A stretch of 64,000 bases of DNA, taken from contig CAXTIG010000024.1 of assembly GCA_964244295.1 (NCBI GenBank), positions 1 through 64,000 of the forward strand, read 5' to 3'. The DNA comes from JAJAZB01 sp964244295 (GTDB lineage: Bacteria; Bacteroidota; Bacteroidia; Cytophagales; Spirosomataceae). Both the position numbers and the translations under genes were made by a program. The notes under the pieces are model-generated. The model did no database searches and was not told the origin of the DNA. It saw only the letters and a list, made by a program, of their open reading frames with translations. This document shows positions 18,415 through 26,608 of the stretch, in pieces (position 1 is the first letter of the stretch; every line of letters starts with the position of its first letter).

Positions 18415-19046
18415 AAAGTGCCTGGACCCAAACTTGGCTCATTCACTTGGGACTGTTGGTTCCTCTGTCGTTTGCGGTCTGCGGTCAGGGTATTCCATCC
18501 GATTCGACCCGCACCAAAGAGTATTCCATCGAAGTAGCCGGGATTCGGGTTGGCACCATGACGGCCACCCGTCAGCTCCGCGACAAGCAAACGGTACTTT
18601 ACACGCTGGTGAGCGACGTAAAAGTCAATTTTCTGGTGTACAAGCTGAAAATCTACTACAAAGTCACGAACCTCGTTCAACAGGGTAAACTGCTCCGTTC
18701 CACCGTCGATGCGCAGACAAACCGGGGTACGTTTTCGACCCGGACGGAGTGGAAAGGCGATCAGTATGAGATTACCGCAGATCAGTATAAATACACCCGC
18801 CAGGCTACTGAAACGCGTCGCATCGACTACGCGATAACGGATATGTTTTTTTCTGAACCAATCAATAAAACCAGGACGTACTCGGAATATTTTGGCGATT
18901 ATTTCATCCTAACCTCACCAACAAAAGGCACGTACCAAGCTCGGTTAAACGACCGGGAAGATGAGTATTGGTATGTAAACGGGCAACTGGCGAAAATCAT
19001 CAAGAAAAATCCGGTGAAAAACTTCGTCATTCGACCCAGTAAATAA
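18411..19046 (+). CDS. secreted protein of unknown function (DUF6134-like)
   Basis: A 211-residue protein with a signal peptide (LGLLVPLSFAVCG). It contains YSIEVAGIRVGTMTATR and many beta-strand-like segments, resembling DUF6134 or DUF3108-type periplasmic proteins. It overlaps the NapH-like gene by 4 bases and closes the oxidoreductase operon. Confidence 0.65.
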   Translation: MKSAWTQTWLIHLGLLVPLSFAVCGQGIPSDSTRTKEYSIEVAGIRVGTMTATRQLRDKQTVLYTLVSDVKVNFLVYKLKIYYKVTNLVQQGKLLRSTVDAQTNRGTFSTRTEWKGDQYEITADQYKYTRQATETRRIDYAITDMFFSEPINKTRTYSEYFGDYFILTSPTKGTYQARLNDREDEYWYVNGQLAKIIKKNPVKNFVIRPSK

Positions 19047-19167
19047 TAAATTCAGGATAGAGATTACTTCCGAAACGCATTGAAGAAGCTGGTTCGCAAA
19101 ATCATATGCATCCGGTAGGGCCTACAATTTTTTGATGAACGAGTATTTCAAAGATGTAGACAAATTA

Positions 19168-19380
19168 CTAGCCTTGTAGACTCGCCAGGGCCAGCAGCCC
19201 GATCAAGGCAGCGAGCAAACGGTTGGGCAACCGCCGCCCCCAGCGGTCGAACCACACCGACGGGCTTAGGATGAATCCTTAGAGGATGCCCAGCACGAGG
19301 GGCGTATTCAGGAGAGAGCCAACCAGGAGGAACCGGGTTTCTGTCTGGCAAAAAAGCGCAGGCCGACCCAGCCTTTCAAG
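19168..19380 (-). pseudogene. decayed C-terminus of a membrane protein
   Basis: The reverse strand reads RFLLVGSLLNTPLVLGIL, a TAA stop, then GFILSPSVWFDRWGRR and LPNRLLAALIGLLALASLQG before a final stop at 19168. Two hydrophobic segments around a charged loop look like the end of a polytopic membrane protein, with the in-frame stop at about 19278. The family is not recognised. It lies at the point where base composition changes. Confidence 0.5.
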
Positions 19381-19389
19381 GTGAAAACG

Positions 19390-20157
19390 TTAATTGTCGC
19401 GCCCTCCCACCAGCACCGCCATCCCCGCCGCCCGGTACCGTTCCAGCAACTCCGCGTCGGCCCTGGCGTCGGTCACGAGCGTGTGAATCGCCGTCGGCGG
19501 CGCAAACTGCACGTACTGGTCATGCTCCAGCTTGCTCGAATCGCAGAGCAGCATCACCCGCTCGCTTTGCTGGATGAGCGCCCGCGTGTGGCTGGCTTCG
19601 ACTTCACTGCGGGCGCTGAGGCCGTTTTGGAGCGAAAATCCGTCGGTGCCGACGAAGGCCACGTCGGCGCGGTAGCGGGCGATGTGCTCCTCGGCCACGA
19701 GGCCGTGAACGGCCTGCCGGGCGGCGTCGAGTTCGCCGCCGATGAGGTTAATTGTCACGGCGGAACCCATCAACTCGCGCACGATGGGCAACGAGTTGGT
19801 AATCACCCGGAGTTTTTTGCCTCGAATCAGCGGGCAAAGCCGGAACACCGTGCTGCCGCAATCCAGAAAAATGGTGTCGCCTTCGGCAATCAACCCGGCG
19901 GCGCGTTCGGCGATGCGGGCTTTCTGGTCGGCGTGGGCGGCGGTCTTTTGGGCGAAATGCACTGGGTTACGCTCCAGGCCCAACTTCATCGCTCCGCCGT
20001 GGGTGCGCAGCAGCAGGCCGCGTTCGGCTAGGGTCGTCAAATCACGGCGGACGGTGATTTCGGAAGTGCCCAGCAACGAGGCCAGTTCGCCCACCTCCGC
20101 CGACCCCTTCGCATCGAGCCATTCCAAAATTTTCAGGCTACGAACTTGTAAACTCAT
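19390..20157 (-). CDS. DeoR/GlpR-family transcriptional regulator
   Basis: A 255-residue protein with an N-terminal winged helix (LASLLGTSEITVRRDLTTLAERGLL, then RTHGGA) and a C-terminal DeoR sensor domain (IFLDCGSTVFRL). The start at 20157 (MSLQVRSL) fits the family better than 20190. It is divergent from the NUDIX-DUF4406-EutB genes and is likely to regulate them from the 62-base AT-rich gap at 20158-20219, which contains repeated TTTAT and CAAAA words. Confidence 0.85.
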   Translation of the reverse strand: MSLQVRSLKILEWLDAKGSAEVGELASLLGTSEITVRRDLTTLAERGLLLRTHGGAMKLGLERNPVHFAQKTAAHADQKARIAERAAGLIAEGDTIFLDCGSTVFRLCPLIRGKKLRVITNSLPIVRELMGSAVTINLIGGELDAARQAVHGLVAEEHIARYRADVAFVGTDGFSLQNGLSARSEVEASHTRALIQQSERVMLLCDSSKLEHDQYVQFAPPTAIHTLVTDARADAELLERYRAAGMAVLVGGRDN

Positions 20158-20219
20158 CGACCTTGTGTTTATTTGTTCAAAATTTATCAAAAATAATCTT
20201 TTTCAATCAAATTCCCTGA

Positions 20220-20798
20220 ATGAATTCCCCAATCCGAATCCGCGAAGAAACAGTACTCTCTGACAATTGGTACGTCCTGAAAAAATTCACCTTCGACTAC
20301 CAGCACCAAAACGGCACCTGGAGTATTCAATCGCGGGAAGCCTACGACCGGGGCAACGGGGCGGTAATTTTGCTGTACAACCGGGAAAAAGGGACGGTCA
20401 TCCTCACCCGCCAATTTCGCCTACCCACGTTCGTCAACGGCAATCCGACCGGGCTGCTCATCGAAGCCTGCGCGGGCCTGCTCGATGCCGACGACCCCGA
20501 AACCGCCATCCGCCGCGAAACCGAGGAAGAAACCGGCTACCGCCCCGACCACGTCGAAAAAGTGCTGGAAGCCTACATGAGTCCCGGCTCGGTGACGGAG
20601 AAGGTCTTTTTTTTCATCGGGGAATATTCTGAAAAAACGACCAGGAATGGCGGCGGCGGCGTGGACGAGGAAGACATCGAGGTGCTGGAACTGCCCTTCG
20701 CCGAAGCCCTCGCCGCCGTGAAAACGGGCGAAATTCAGGACGCCAAGACGATTTTGCTGCTGCAACACCTTCAAATCAACCGGACTTTAAACGCCTGA
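20220..20798 (+). CDS. nudK: NUDIX hydrolase, GDP-mannose pyrophosphatase (NudK) type
   Basis: A 192-residue NUDIX enzyme. The Nudix box spans about residues 85-107, with AIRRETEEETGY as the RExxEE core and GLLIEACAGLLD before it. The MSPGSVTEKVFFFIG loop is characteristic of NudK/ADP-sugar pyrophosphatases. It is first in a + strand operon with DUF4406 and EutB. The substrate is inferred as a nucleotide sugar. Confidence 0.85.
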   Translation: MNSPIRIREETVLSDNWYVLKKFTFDYQHQNGTWSIQSREAYDRGNGAVILLYNREKGTVILTRQFRLPTFVNGNPTGLLIEACAGLLDADDPETAIRRETEEETGYRPDHVEKVLEAYMSPGSVTEKVFFFIGEYSEKTTRNGGGGVDEEDIEVLELPFAEALAAVKTGEIQDAKTILLLQHLQINRTLNA

Positions 20799-20802
20799 TT
20801 TC

Positions 20803-21177
20803 ATGCCTAACTCCCTGTTTATTCTCGTTGCCGGGCCGTACCGCTCCGGGACCAACGACGACCCTGTTTTGATGAAAAAAAATCTTCATCGGCTGGAAGA
20901 AGTCACGTTACCCCTGTTTCGGGCGGGGCACATTCCGATGATTGGCGAGTGGGTCGCCCTGCCGCTGCTCCGCGTGGCGGGTTCGACCGGCCCCGGCGAC
21001 GCGCTTTCCGAAGAAATTCTCTACCCCGTGGCGCACCGGCTGCTTTCGCGCTGCGACGCGGTGTTGCGGCTACCTGGAACCTCGAAAGGGGCCGATGAAG
21101 ACGTGCGGATTGCTACCGAGCGCGGGTTGGCGGTGTACTACCGGCTGGAAGACGTGCCGGGCTGCGGGAATTTGTAA
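20803..21177 (+). CDS. DUF4406-like protein
   Basis: A 124-residue protein with VAGPYRSGTNDDP at the N-terminus and LPGTSKGADEDVRIA near residue 90, resembling DUF4406 and the nucleoside 2-deoxyribosyltransferase fold. The catalytic role is unknown. It starts 4 bases after nudK and probably belongs to the same operon. Confidence 0.7.
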   Translation: MPNSLFILVAGPYRSGTNDDPVLMKKNLHRLEEVTLPLFRAGHIPMIGEWVALPLLRVAGSTGPGDALSEEILYPVAHRLLSRCDAVLRLPGTSKGADEDVRIATERGLAVYYRLEDVPGCGNL

Positions 21178-21209
21178 ACTTCCCGGAAGTTTTGAACTTC
21201 CGGGAAGTT
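21177..21209. repeat. tandem palindrome upstream of eutB
   Basis: Two 15-bp copies, AACTTCCCGGAAGTT and AACTTCCGGGAAGTT, each itself palindromic and separated by TTG. It begins within the stop region of the DUF4406 gene and ends 21 bases before eutB. It could be an operator or an attenuating hairpin. Confidence 0.7.
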
Positions 21210-21230
21210 AAATTTCTGAAGTTTGCACCC

Positions 21231-22601
21231 ATGCCCTACCGCCACACCGTCCGCCACCGGGTCTACAACTTCCCCGACCTAAAGAGCCTCCTGGCCAAAG
21301 CCAGCCCCCGGCGTTCGGGCGACGAACTGGCGGGCGTCGCAGCGGGCAGTTACGAAGAGCGCGTGGCCGCCCAAATGGCCCTCGCCGACCTGCCGCTGAC
21401 GGTTTTTTTGGAAGAACCGCTGATTCCGTACGAAAAAGACGAAGTTACCCGCCTGATTTTCGATTCGCACGACGCGGCTGCCTTCGCTACCGTCAATAGC
21501 CTGACCGTCGGCGAATTCCGGGAATTTCTTTTGTCGTCAAACTTTCAAACCCTTCAAACCCTCAAACCTGGTTTAACTCCCGAAATGCTCGCCGCCGTGA
21601 GCAAACTCATGCGCGTTCAGGATCTCATTGCCGTTGCGGCGAAGTGCGAAGTGGTGACGAAATTTCGCAACACGATCGGCCTGAAAACCCGCCTCAGCAC
21701 CCGCCTCCAGCCCAACCACCCCAGCGACGACTTCCGGGGCATCGCCGCCAGCATCGTCGACGGCCTTTTCTACGGCTCCGGCGATGCCTGCATCGGCATC
21801 AACCCCGCCACCGACAACGTGCCGACCACCATCCGGCTGCTGGAAATGCTGGATTCCATCATCGGGCGTTTTGAAATTCCCACCCAAAGCTGCGTCCTCT
21901 GCCACGTCACCACCACGATTCAGGCCATCGAGCAGGGCGCGCCGGTGGATTTGGTTTTTCAGAGCATCGGCGGGACGGAGGCGGTGAATGCCTCGTTCGG
22001 AGTCAATTTGGGAATTTTGCGGGAAGCGCAGGAGGCGGCGCTTTCGCTCCATCGCGGCACGGTGGGCCGAAACGTGATGTATTTTGAAACCGGCCAGGGT
22101 TCGGCGCTGTCGGCCAACGCCCACCACGGCCTCGACCAGCAAACCGCCGAGGCACGGGCCTACGCCGTGGCGCGGGCCTTCGACCCGCTGCTGGTCAATT
22201 CGGTGGTGGGGTTCATCGGGCCGGAGTATCTTTTTGACGGCAAACAAATCACCCGCGCGGGGCTGGAAGACCATTTTTGCGGCAAACTCCTCGGCTTGCC
22301 GATGGGCTGCGACGTATGCTACACCAACCACGCCGAAGCCGACCAGGATGACATGGACGCCTTGCTCACGCTCCTCGCCACGGCGGGCTGCACGTATTTC
22401 ATGGGCGTACCCGGTGCTGACGACGTGATGCTGCACTACCAAAGCACCTCCTTCCACGACGCGCTGTACCTGCGAAAACTGCTCGGCCTGCGCCCCGCGC
22501 CGGAGTTTGAAAGCTGGCTGCTGCGGATGGGCTTGATGGACGAAAACCTCAACGCCCTTCCCGTTAAGGCCAATCACCGCTTGTTGGGGGCAGTCTCGTG
22601 A
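21231..22601 (+). CDS. eutB: ethanolamine ammonia-lyase large subunit
   Basis: A 456-residue homologue of EutB, the TIM-barrel B12-dependent subunit that splits ethanolamine to acetaldehyde and ammonia. Family blocks are clear: LTPEMLAAVSKLMRVQDL, RLQPNHPSDD, GDACIGINPATD, ETGQGSALSANAHHG and LGLPMGCDVCYTNHAEADQ. The length matches EutB. A Gln/Thr/Leu-rich stretch near residue 108, FQTLQTLKP, comes from a low-complexity DNA run at about 21541-21570. No eutC follows; the next gene is NrnA. The start at 21231 is chosen over 21192, which lies in the palindrome. Confidence 0.9.
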   Translation: MPYRHTVRHRVYNFPDLKSLLAKASPRRSGDELAGVAAGSYEERVAAQMALADLPLTVFLEEPLIPYEKDEVTRLIFDSHDAAAFATVNSLTVGEFREFLLSSNFQTLQTLKPGLTPEMLAAVSKLMRVQDLIAVAAKCEVVTKFRNTIGLKTRLSTRLQPNHPSDDFRGIAASIVDGLFYGSGDACIGINPATDNVPTTIRLLEMLDSIIGRFEIPTQSCVLCHVTTTIQAIEQGAPVDLVFQSIGGTEAVNASFGVNLGILREAQEAALSLHRGTVGRNVMYFETGQGSALSANAHHGLDQQTAEARAYAVARAFDPLLVNSVVGFIGPEYLFDGKQITRAGLEDHFCGKLLGLPMGCDVCYTNHAEADQDDMDALLTLLATAGCTYFMGVPGADDVMLHYQSTSFHDALYLRKLLGLRPAPEFESWLLRMGLMDENLNALPVKANHRLLGAVS

Positions 22602-22728
22602 CTCGGCCCGGTGGTTTTGATTTCGGGTCGTCCGGGACGATTCTCCCGAAAAAAGCCGTACTTTTGGCGGCCCAAACCGGCCTCCTAACTCCCCATTATC
22701 GCGGGCTTTTTGCCCCGAATGCCCGCTG

Positions 22729-23748
22729 ATGCGTACGCTCGAAGCCCTCCAGGTTCTACTCCAGTCGCCCAAGCGCGTCGTCATCACGACTCACCACAAA
22801 CCCGACGCCGACGCCCTCGGCTCTTCGCTCGGTCTGGCGGGGTACCTGCAAAAAAAGGGGCACGCCGTCACCGTCGTGACGCCCTCCGACTACCCGAAAT
22901 TTCTGGCCTGGATGCCCGGCAACGAGGCCGTGGTGGAGTACAACGCCCGCACCCGCGCCCAGGCCGAAGGGCTGGTGGCCGAGGCCGAGGTGATTTTCTG
23001 CCTCGACTTCAACGCCCTCAACCGCATCCACGACCTGGCCGAACCCGTCCGCCGGACCAAAGCCACGAAGGTGATGATCGACCACCACCTCGAACCCGAA
23101 GATTTCGCCGAGTTCACCTTCTCCGACCCCTCGGCGGCGGCCACGGCGCAGTTGGTGTACCAGCTCATCGTCGACTTAGGCGACCAAGACTTGCTTGACC
23201 CGGCCATCGGCGAGTGCCTCTACGCGGGGTTCATGACCGACACCGGCTCGTTTCGCCACCCCAGCACCAACCCGCAGGTTCACCGGATGGCAGCGGAACT
23301 GATCGAGTTGGGCGTGAATACCAACCGCGTTCACCGCCTGATTTTCGACAACGTCTCCTCCGACCGGCTCCGGTTTCTGGGTTACGTATTGTCGGAAAAA
23401 ATGGTCGTGCTGCCGGAGTACCGCACGGCCTACATCGCCGTGTCGGGCGAGGAACTGCGCCGGTTTCGCTCCCAAACCGGCGACACGGAGGGCATCGTCA
23501 ACTACGCCCTTTCGCTCGAAAACGTGGTGATGGCCGTGCTGATGATCGACCGCCGCCCGGAGGCCATCAAACTTTCCTTCCGTTCGGTGGGCGATTTTTC
23601 GGTCAACGATCTGGCCCGCAAGTACTTCAACGGCGGGGGCCACCGCAACGCTTCCGGGGGCAAAACCCACCTTTCGCTCGACGAAACCGTGGCGCTGTTC
23701 CTGCGGGTGCTGCCGGAGTTTAAAGACAAACTGCTGGCGGTCAAGTAA
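22729..23748 (+). CDS. nrnA: DHH-family oligoribonuclease/pAp phosphatase
   Basis: A 339-residue NrnA homologue that degrades short RNA and 3'-phosphoadenosine 5'-phosphate. It has the DHH-superfamily motifs TTHHKPDADALGSS (residues 20-33), CLDFNALNR, MIDHHLEP, FMTDTGSFRHPS and the C-terminal DHHA1 GGGHRNASGG. Confidence 0.9.
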   Translation: MRTLEALQVLLQSPKRVVITTHHKPDADALGSSLGLAGYLQKKGHAVTVVTPSDYPKFLAWMPGNEAVVEYNARTRAQAEGLVAEAEVIFCLDFNALNRIHDLAEPVRRTKATKVMIDHHLEPEDFAEFTFSDPSAAATAQLVYQLIVDLGDQDLLDPAIGECLYAGFMTDTGSFRHPSTNPQVHRMAAELIELGVNTNRVHRLIFDNVSSDRLRFLGYVLSEKMVVLPEYRTAYIAVSGEELRRFRSQTGDTEGIVNYALSLENVVMAVLMIDRRPEAIKLSFRSVGDFSVNDLARKYFNGGGHRNASGGKTHLSLDETVALFLRVLPEFKDKLLAVK

Positions 23749-23850
23749 ACTTTTTGGGGCAAACCGCCCGTTGTACTCCAACGTCCCCCGCGCCGGGCGG
23801 CGGGCCGTCTAAACCGTAAACCATACTTTTTAAAAACTAAACCCGACGAC

Positions 23851-24720
23851 ATGCTTCGTTTCTTCCGAGTACTAACTCTGCTCACCTTCACGGCCCTCGT
23901 GCTTACTTCCTGCGATAAATTCCGAACCAACGTGACCGACAGCGGGCTGAAATACCAGCTTCACGAACACAACGACGAGGGCCGCCTGGCCAAAGTAGGC
24001 GATATTCTCAGTTTTCACCTGGTTTTGAAAAACAGCAAGGATTCCATCCTTCGCGACACCTACAAAGAACTCATACCTTACAAAATGGCCCTGCAACCGG
24101 CCTCGTTCAAGGGTGCTTTCGAAGAGGGTCTCACCCTGCTGGCCAAGGGCGACAGCGCTACGTTTTACGTCAGCGCCGACTCGCTCTTCGGCAAGGCCAT
24201 GCAACCCATGCCGCCCTCGATCGCCAAAGGCTCGGACGTGAGTTTCACCGTCAAAATGCTGGAGGTGCAAACCCGCGAAGAGTTTGAAAAAGGCCAGGAA
24301 GCCGCCCGCGCCAAACAAAAAGAAACCGATGCCAAACTGGTGTCCGATTTTCTGACCAAAGCCCGCCTGACCAACATCCAGCGTACTCCTTCGGGCCTGA
24401 CCTACGCCGTGACCACCCCCGGCAGCGGCCCGCAGCCCGCCCGTGGCGACTCGGTGCAGGTGCGCTACACCGGCAAACTACTCAATGGCAAGGTGTTCGA
24501 CAGCAACACCACCGACGGCATCCTGTTTCCGGTGGGCGTGGGCATGGTCATTCCCGGTTGGGACGAGGGCATTTTGCGCCTGAAAAAAGGCGACAAGGCC
24601 ACGTTCCTGATTCCTTCCACGCTGGCCTACGGCGAGCAGGGCGTACCTGGTTCCATCCCGCCCAACTCGGTGCTGACCTTCGACGTGGAACTGGTGAACG
24701 TCCGCAAGGGCGGGCGTTGA
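23851..24720 (+). CDS. FKBP-type prolyl isomerase lipoprotein
   Basis: A 289-residue lipoprotein with a signal peptide and lipobox LTSC (Cys near residue 20). The first domain is a divergent FKBP (about 30-145). The second (about 170-286) is canonical, with VQVRYTGKLLNGKVFDSN, VIPGWDEGIL and YGEQGVPGSIPPNSVL. It is likely a periplasmic folding catalyst. It is followed, after a long palindrome, by a paralogue. Confidence 0.9.
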   Translation: MLRFFRVLTLLTFTALVLTSCDKFRTNVTDSGLKYQLHEHNDEGRLAKVGDILSFHLVLKNSKDSILRDTYKELIPYKMALQPASFKGAFEEGLTLLAKGDSATFYVSADSLFGKAMQPMPPSIAKGSDVSFTVKMLEVQTREEFEKGQEAARAKQKETDAKLVSDFLTKARLTNIQRTPSGLTYAVTTPGSGPQPARGDSVQVRYTGKLLNGKVFDSNTTDGILFPVGVGMVIPGWDEGILRLKKGDKATFLIPSTLAYGEQGVPGSIPPNSVLTFDVELVNVRKGGR

Positions 24721-24741
24721 GATTTTCTTGAGAAGAAAAGA

Positions 24742-24848
24742 AAAACAAAACTTGTCATCCTGGAAGGACCTTGCTGGGGCACCGTTTAGTTTCCTGAAAG
24801 GGGAACGGTACCCCGACGAGGTCCTTCCAGGATGACAAGTTTTGTTTT
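24742..24848. repeat. long palindrome, TGTCATCC-type
   Basis: Outer arms 24742-24771 and 24819-24848 pair perfectly over 30 bases; the inner part pairs imperfectly. The outer motif CTTGTCATCCTGGAAGGACC is shared with the element at 52357. It is followed by another partial copy (GGATGGCAAGTTTTGTT) to about 24872. It fills the space between the two FKBP genes. Confidence 0.85.
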
Positions 24849-24994
24849 CTGGGCAGGATGGCAAGTTTTGTTCCCTGGCCCCTCCGCCTTCTCAGGCAAC
24901 GACCCACCCATTTTTGTTGTATTTTCGATAAATTCTCAAGAAAAATCAACGCAGTTTATCCCATCACCGGCTTCGCCTGCGTTGTTTTGTCACC

Positions 24995-25885
24995 ATGAAA
25001 AACCACCACGTCTACCGGAAAAACCTACTCGTGTTTGGCCTCTTGGCCCTGGCCGGGTGCATTAAAACCGACACGCAACCCGACGGCACGCAAAAACTGG
25101 AGGAAAACGAAGCCCAAATCAAAGCCCACCTGGCCGCCCAGGGCCTGACCGCGCAGCGCACCAACGAAGGGCTGTACTACGCTCTCGTTAAAAATACGAC
25201 GGGCAACACCCGAAAAGTGACCGTGGGCGAGCAGGTGAAGATTCACTACGTGCTTTCACGCCTCGACGGAACCAAAATCGACAGTTCGTCGGTCACGAAA
25301 AACCTACCCGACCAGTACCCCTGGGGCGTGGGGCTGCGGGTGCCGGGGTTGGAACTGGGCCTGCAACAGATGAATGAGGGCGACAAGGCCGTTCTGGTGT
25401 TCCCCTTCACGCTGGGCTACGGCACTCTGGACTTTGACTTGCTGCCCGCCTACTCGCCCCTGCGCTACGACGTAACGCTGCTAAAAATCCAGAACGAAGA
25501 CGAGGTGATCGACGAATACCTGGCCGCTAAAAACCTGGGCACCGTTGAGCGGTTGTCGTCGGGCCTGCGCTTCATTCGCACCCAGACGAGCACCGGCACC
25601 GCTCCCACTACCGGGCAAACCGCTCAGGTAGGCTACACCGGCAAACTGCTCACCGACGTGAAGTTCGACGCGGGCACTTTCGAGTTTGCCCTCGGCGCGA
25701 ATCGGGTTGTGAAGGGCTTTGAAGAGGGCGTTGCCCGCCTGAAAGTGGGTGAAAAGGCCATTCTGGTGTTTCCCTCCTCACTTGGGTACGGCAAAGACGG
25801 CTCCTACGACCAGAACCGCCGCGTGTACACCATCCCGCCCTACGCCCCGTTGCTGTTTGAGGTGGAGTTGAAGGCGGTGCGGTAA
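24995..25885 (+). CDS. FKBP-type prolyl isomerase lipoprotein, two domains
   Basis: A 296-residue lipoprotein (signal peptide, lipobox LAGC near residue 23) with two FKBP domains. In the first (about 75-165) VKIHYVLSRLDGTKID is seen, and in the second (about 195-295) VGYTGKLLTDVKFD, VVKGFEEGVARL and IPPYAPLLFEVEL. It is paralogous to the gene at 23851. Confidence 0.9.
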   Translation: MKNHHVYRKNLLVFGLLALAGCIKTDTQPDGTQKLEENEAQIKAHLAAQGLTAQRTNEGLYYALVKNTTGNTRKVTVGEQVKIHYVLSRLDGTKIDSSSVTKNLPDQYPWGVGLRVPGLELGLQQMNEGDKAVLVFPFTLGYGTLDFDLLPAYSPLRYDVTLLKIQNEDEVIDEYLAAKNLGTVERLSSGLRFIRTQTSTGTAPTTGQTAQVGYTGKLLTDVKFDAGTFEFALGANRVVKGFEEGVARLKVGEKAILVFPSSLGYGKDGSYDQNRRVYTIPPYAPLLFEVELKAVR

Positions 25886-25892
25886 ACTTGAA

Positions 25893-25957
25893 TGGATGTT
25901 GGGTACTGGATGCCTGATGAATTTATCCAACATCCAGTATCCCGCATCCCGCATCCA
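25893..25957. repeat. imperfect palindrome before rdgB
   Basis: TGGATGTTGGGTACTGGATG pairs imperfectly with CATCCAGTATCCCGCATCC, made of short repeated words of the GGATG/CATCC kind. It fills the gap between the FKBP gene and rdgB. Confidence 0.6.
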
Positions 25958-25963
25958 TTTTTC

Positions 25964-26548
25964 ATGATCCTCTGTTTCGCCACCAACAACGCCCACAAAC
26001 TCGAAGAAGTCCGGGCGGCCCTGGGGGAGTCGTTTACCCTGCAAACCCTCGCCGAAGTGGGCTGCACCGAAGAACTCCCCGAAACCGGTACCACGCTCGA
26101 AGCCAATTCCCGCGAAAAGGCGGAATACCTCCACACCCACTATTCCATCGATTGCTTCGCCGACGACAGCGGACTGGAAGTCACGGCGCTGAACGGCGAG
26201 CCGGGTGTTGATTCGGCCCACTACGCCGGGCCGCAACGCAGCCACGCCGACAACATCGCCTTGTTGCTGAAAAATCTGGGGGACAATGCCGACCGATCCG
26301 CCCAATTCCGTACCGTGTTCACCTTGATTTTAGGGGGCGAAACGCACCAGTTTGAAGGCAAAATTCGGGGCCATCTCCTCGACGCCCCCCGTGGCAGCGG
26401 CGGCTTCGGCTACGACCCGCTCTTCTTGCCCGAAGGCCACACGCGCACCTTCGCCGAATTGAGCGTCGCCGAAAAAAACACCCTCAGCCACCGGGCGAGG
26501 GCGTTGGCGAAGATGAAAGAGTTTTTAGAGGAGAGAGGACAGAGGTGA
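25964..26548 (+). CDS. rdgB: non-canonical purine NTP pyrophosphatase
   Basis: A 194-residue RdgB/HAM1 family enzyme that removes ITP, XTP and dITP. The sequence has FATNNAHKLEEVRAAL, FADDSGLEVTALNGEPGV and the C-terminal FGYDPLFLPEG and LSHRARAL. The start at 25964 is selected because the longer frame to 25892 is built from the palindrome. The C-terminal EERGQR lies within the hairpin at 26527. Confidence 0.9.
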   Translation: MILCFATNNAHKLEEVRAALGESFTLQTLAEVGCTEELPETGTTLEANSREKAEYLHTHYSIDCFADDSGLEVTALNGEPGVDSAHYAGPQRSHADNIALLLKNLGDNADRSAQFRTVFTLILGGETHQFEGKIRGHLLDAPRGSGGFGYDPLFLPEGHTRTFAELSVAEKNTLSHRARALAKMKEFLEERGQR

Positions 26549-26608
26549 GCGGATAGAAAAATGCATTGTGTCTTTTCTCTATCCGCTCACCTCTGTCCTC
26601 TCTCCTCT
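26527..26608. terminator. perfect 31-bp palindrome between convergent rdgB and ppk2
   Basis: Arms 26527-26557 and 26578-26608 are exact reverse complements with a 20-base loop. One arm contains the last codons and stop of rdgB, and the other ends at the stop of the PPK2 gene. A shared bidirectional terminator is the simplest reading, though it lacks a classic T run. Confidence 0.7.
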
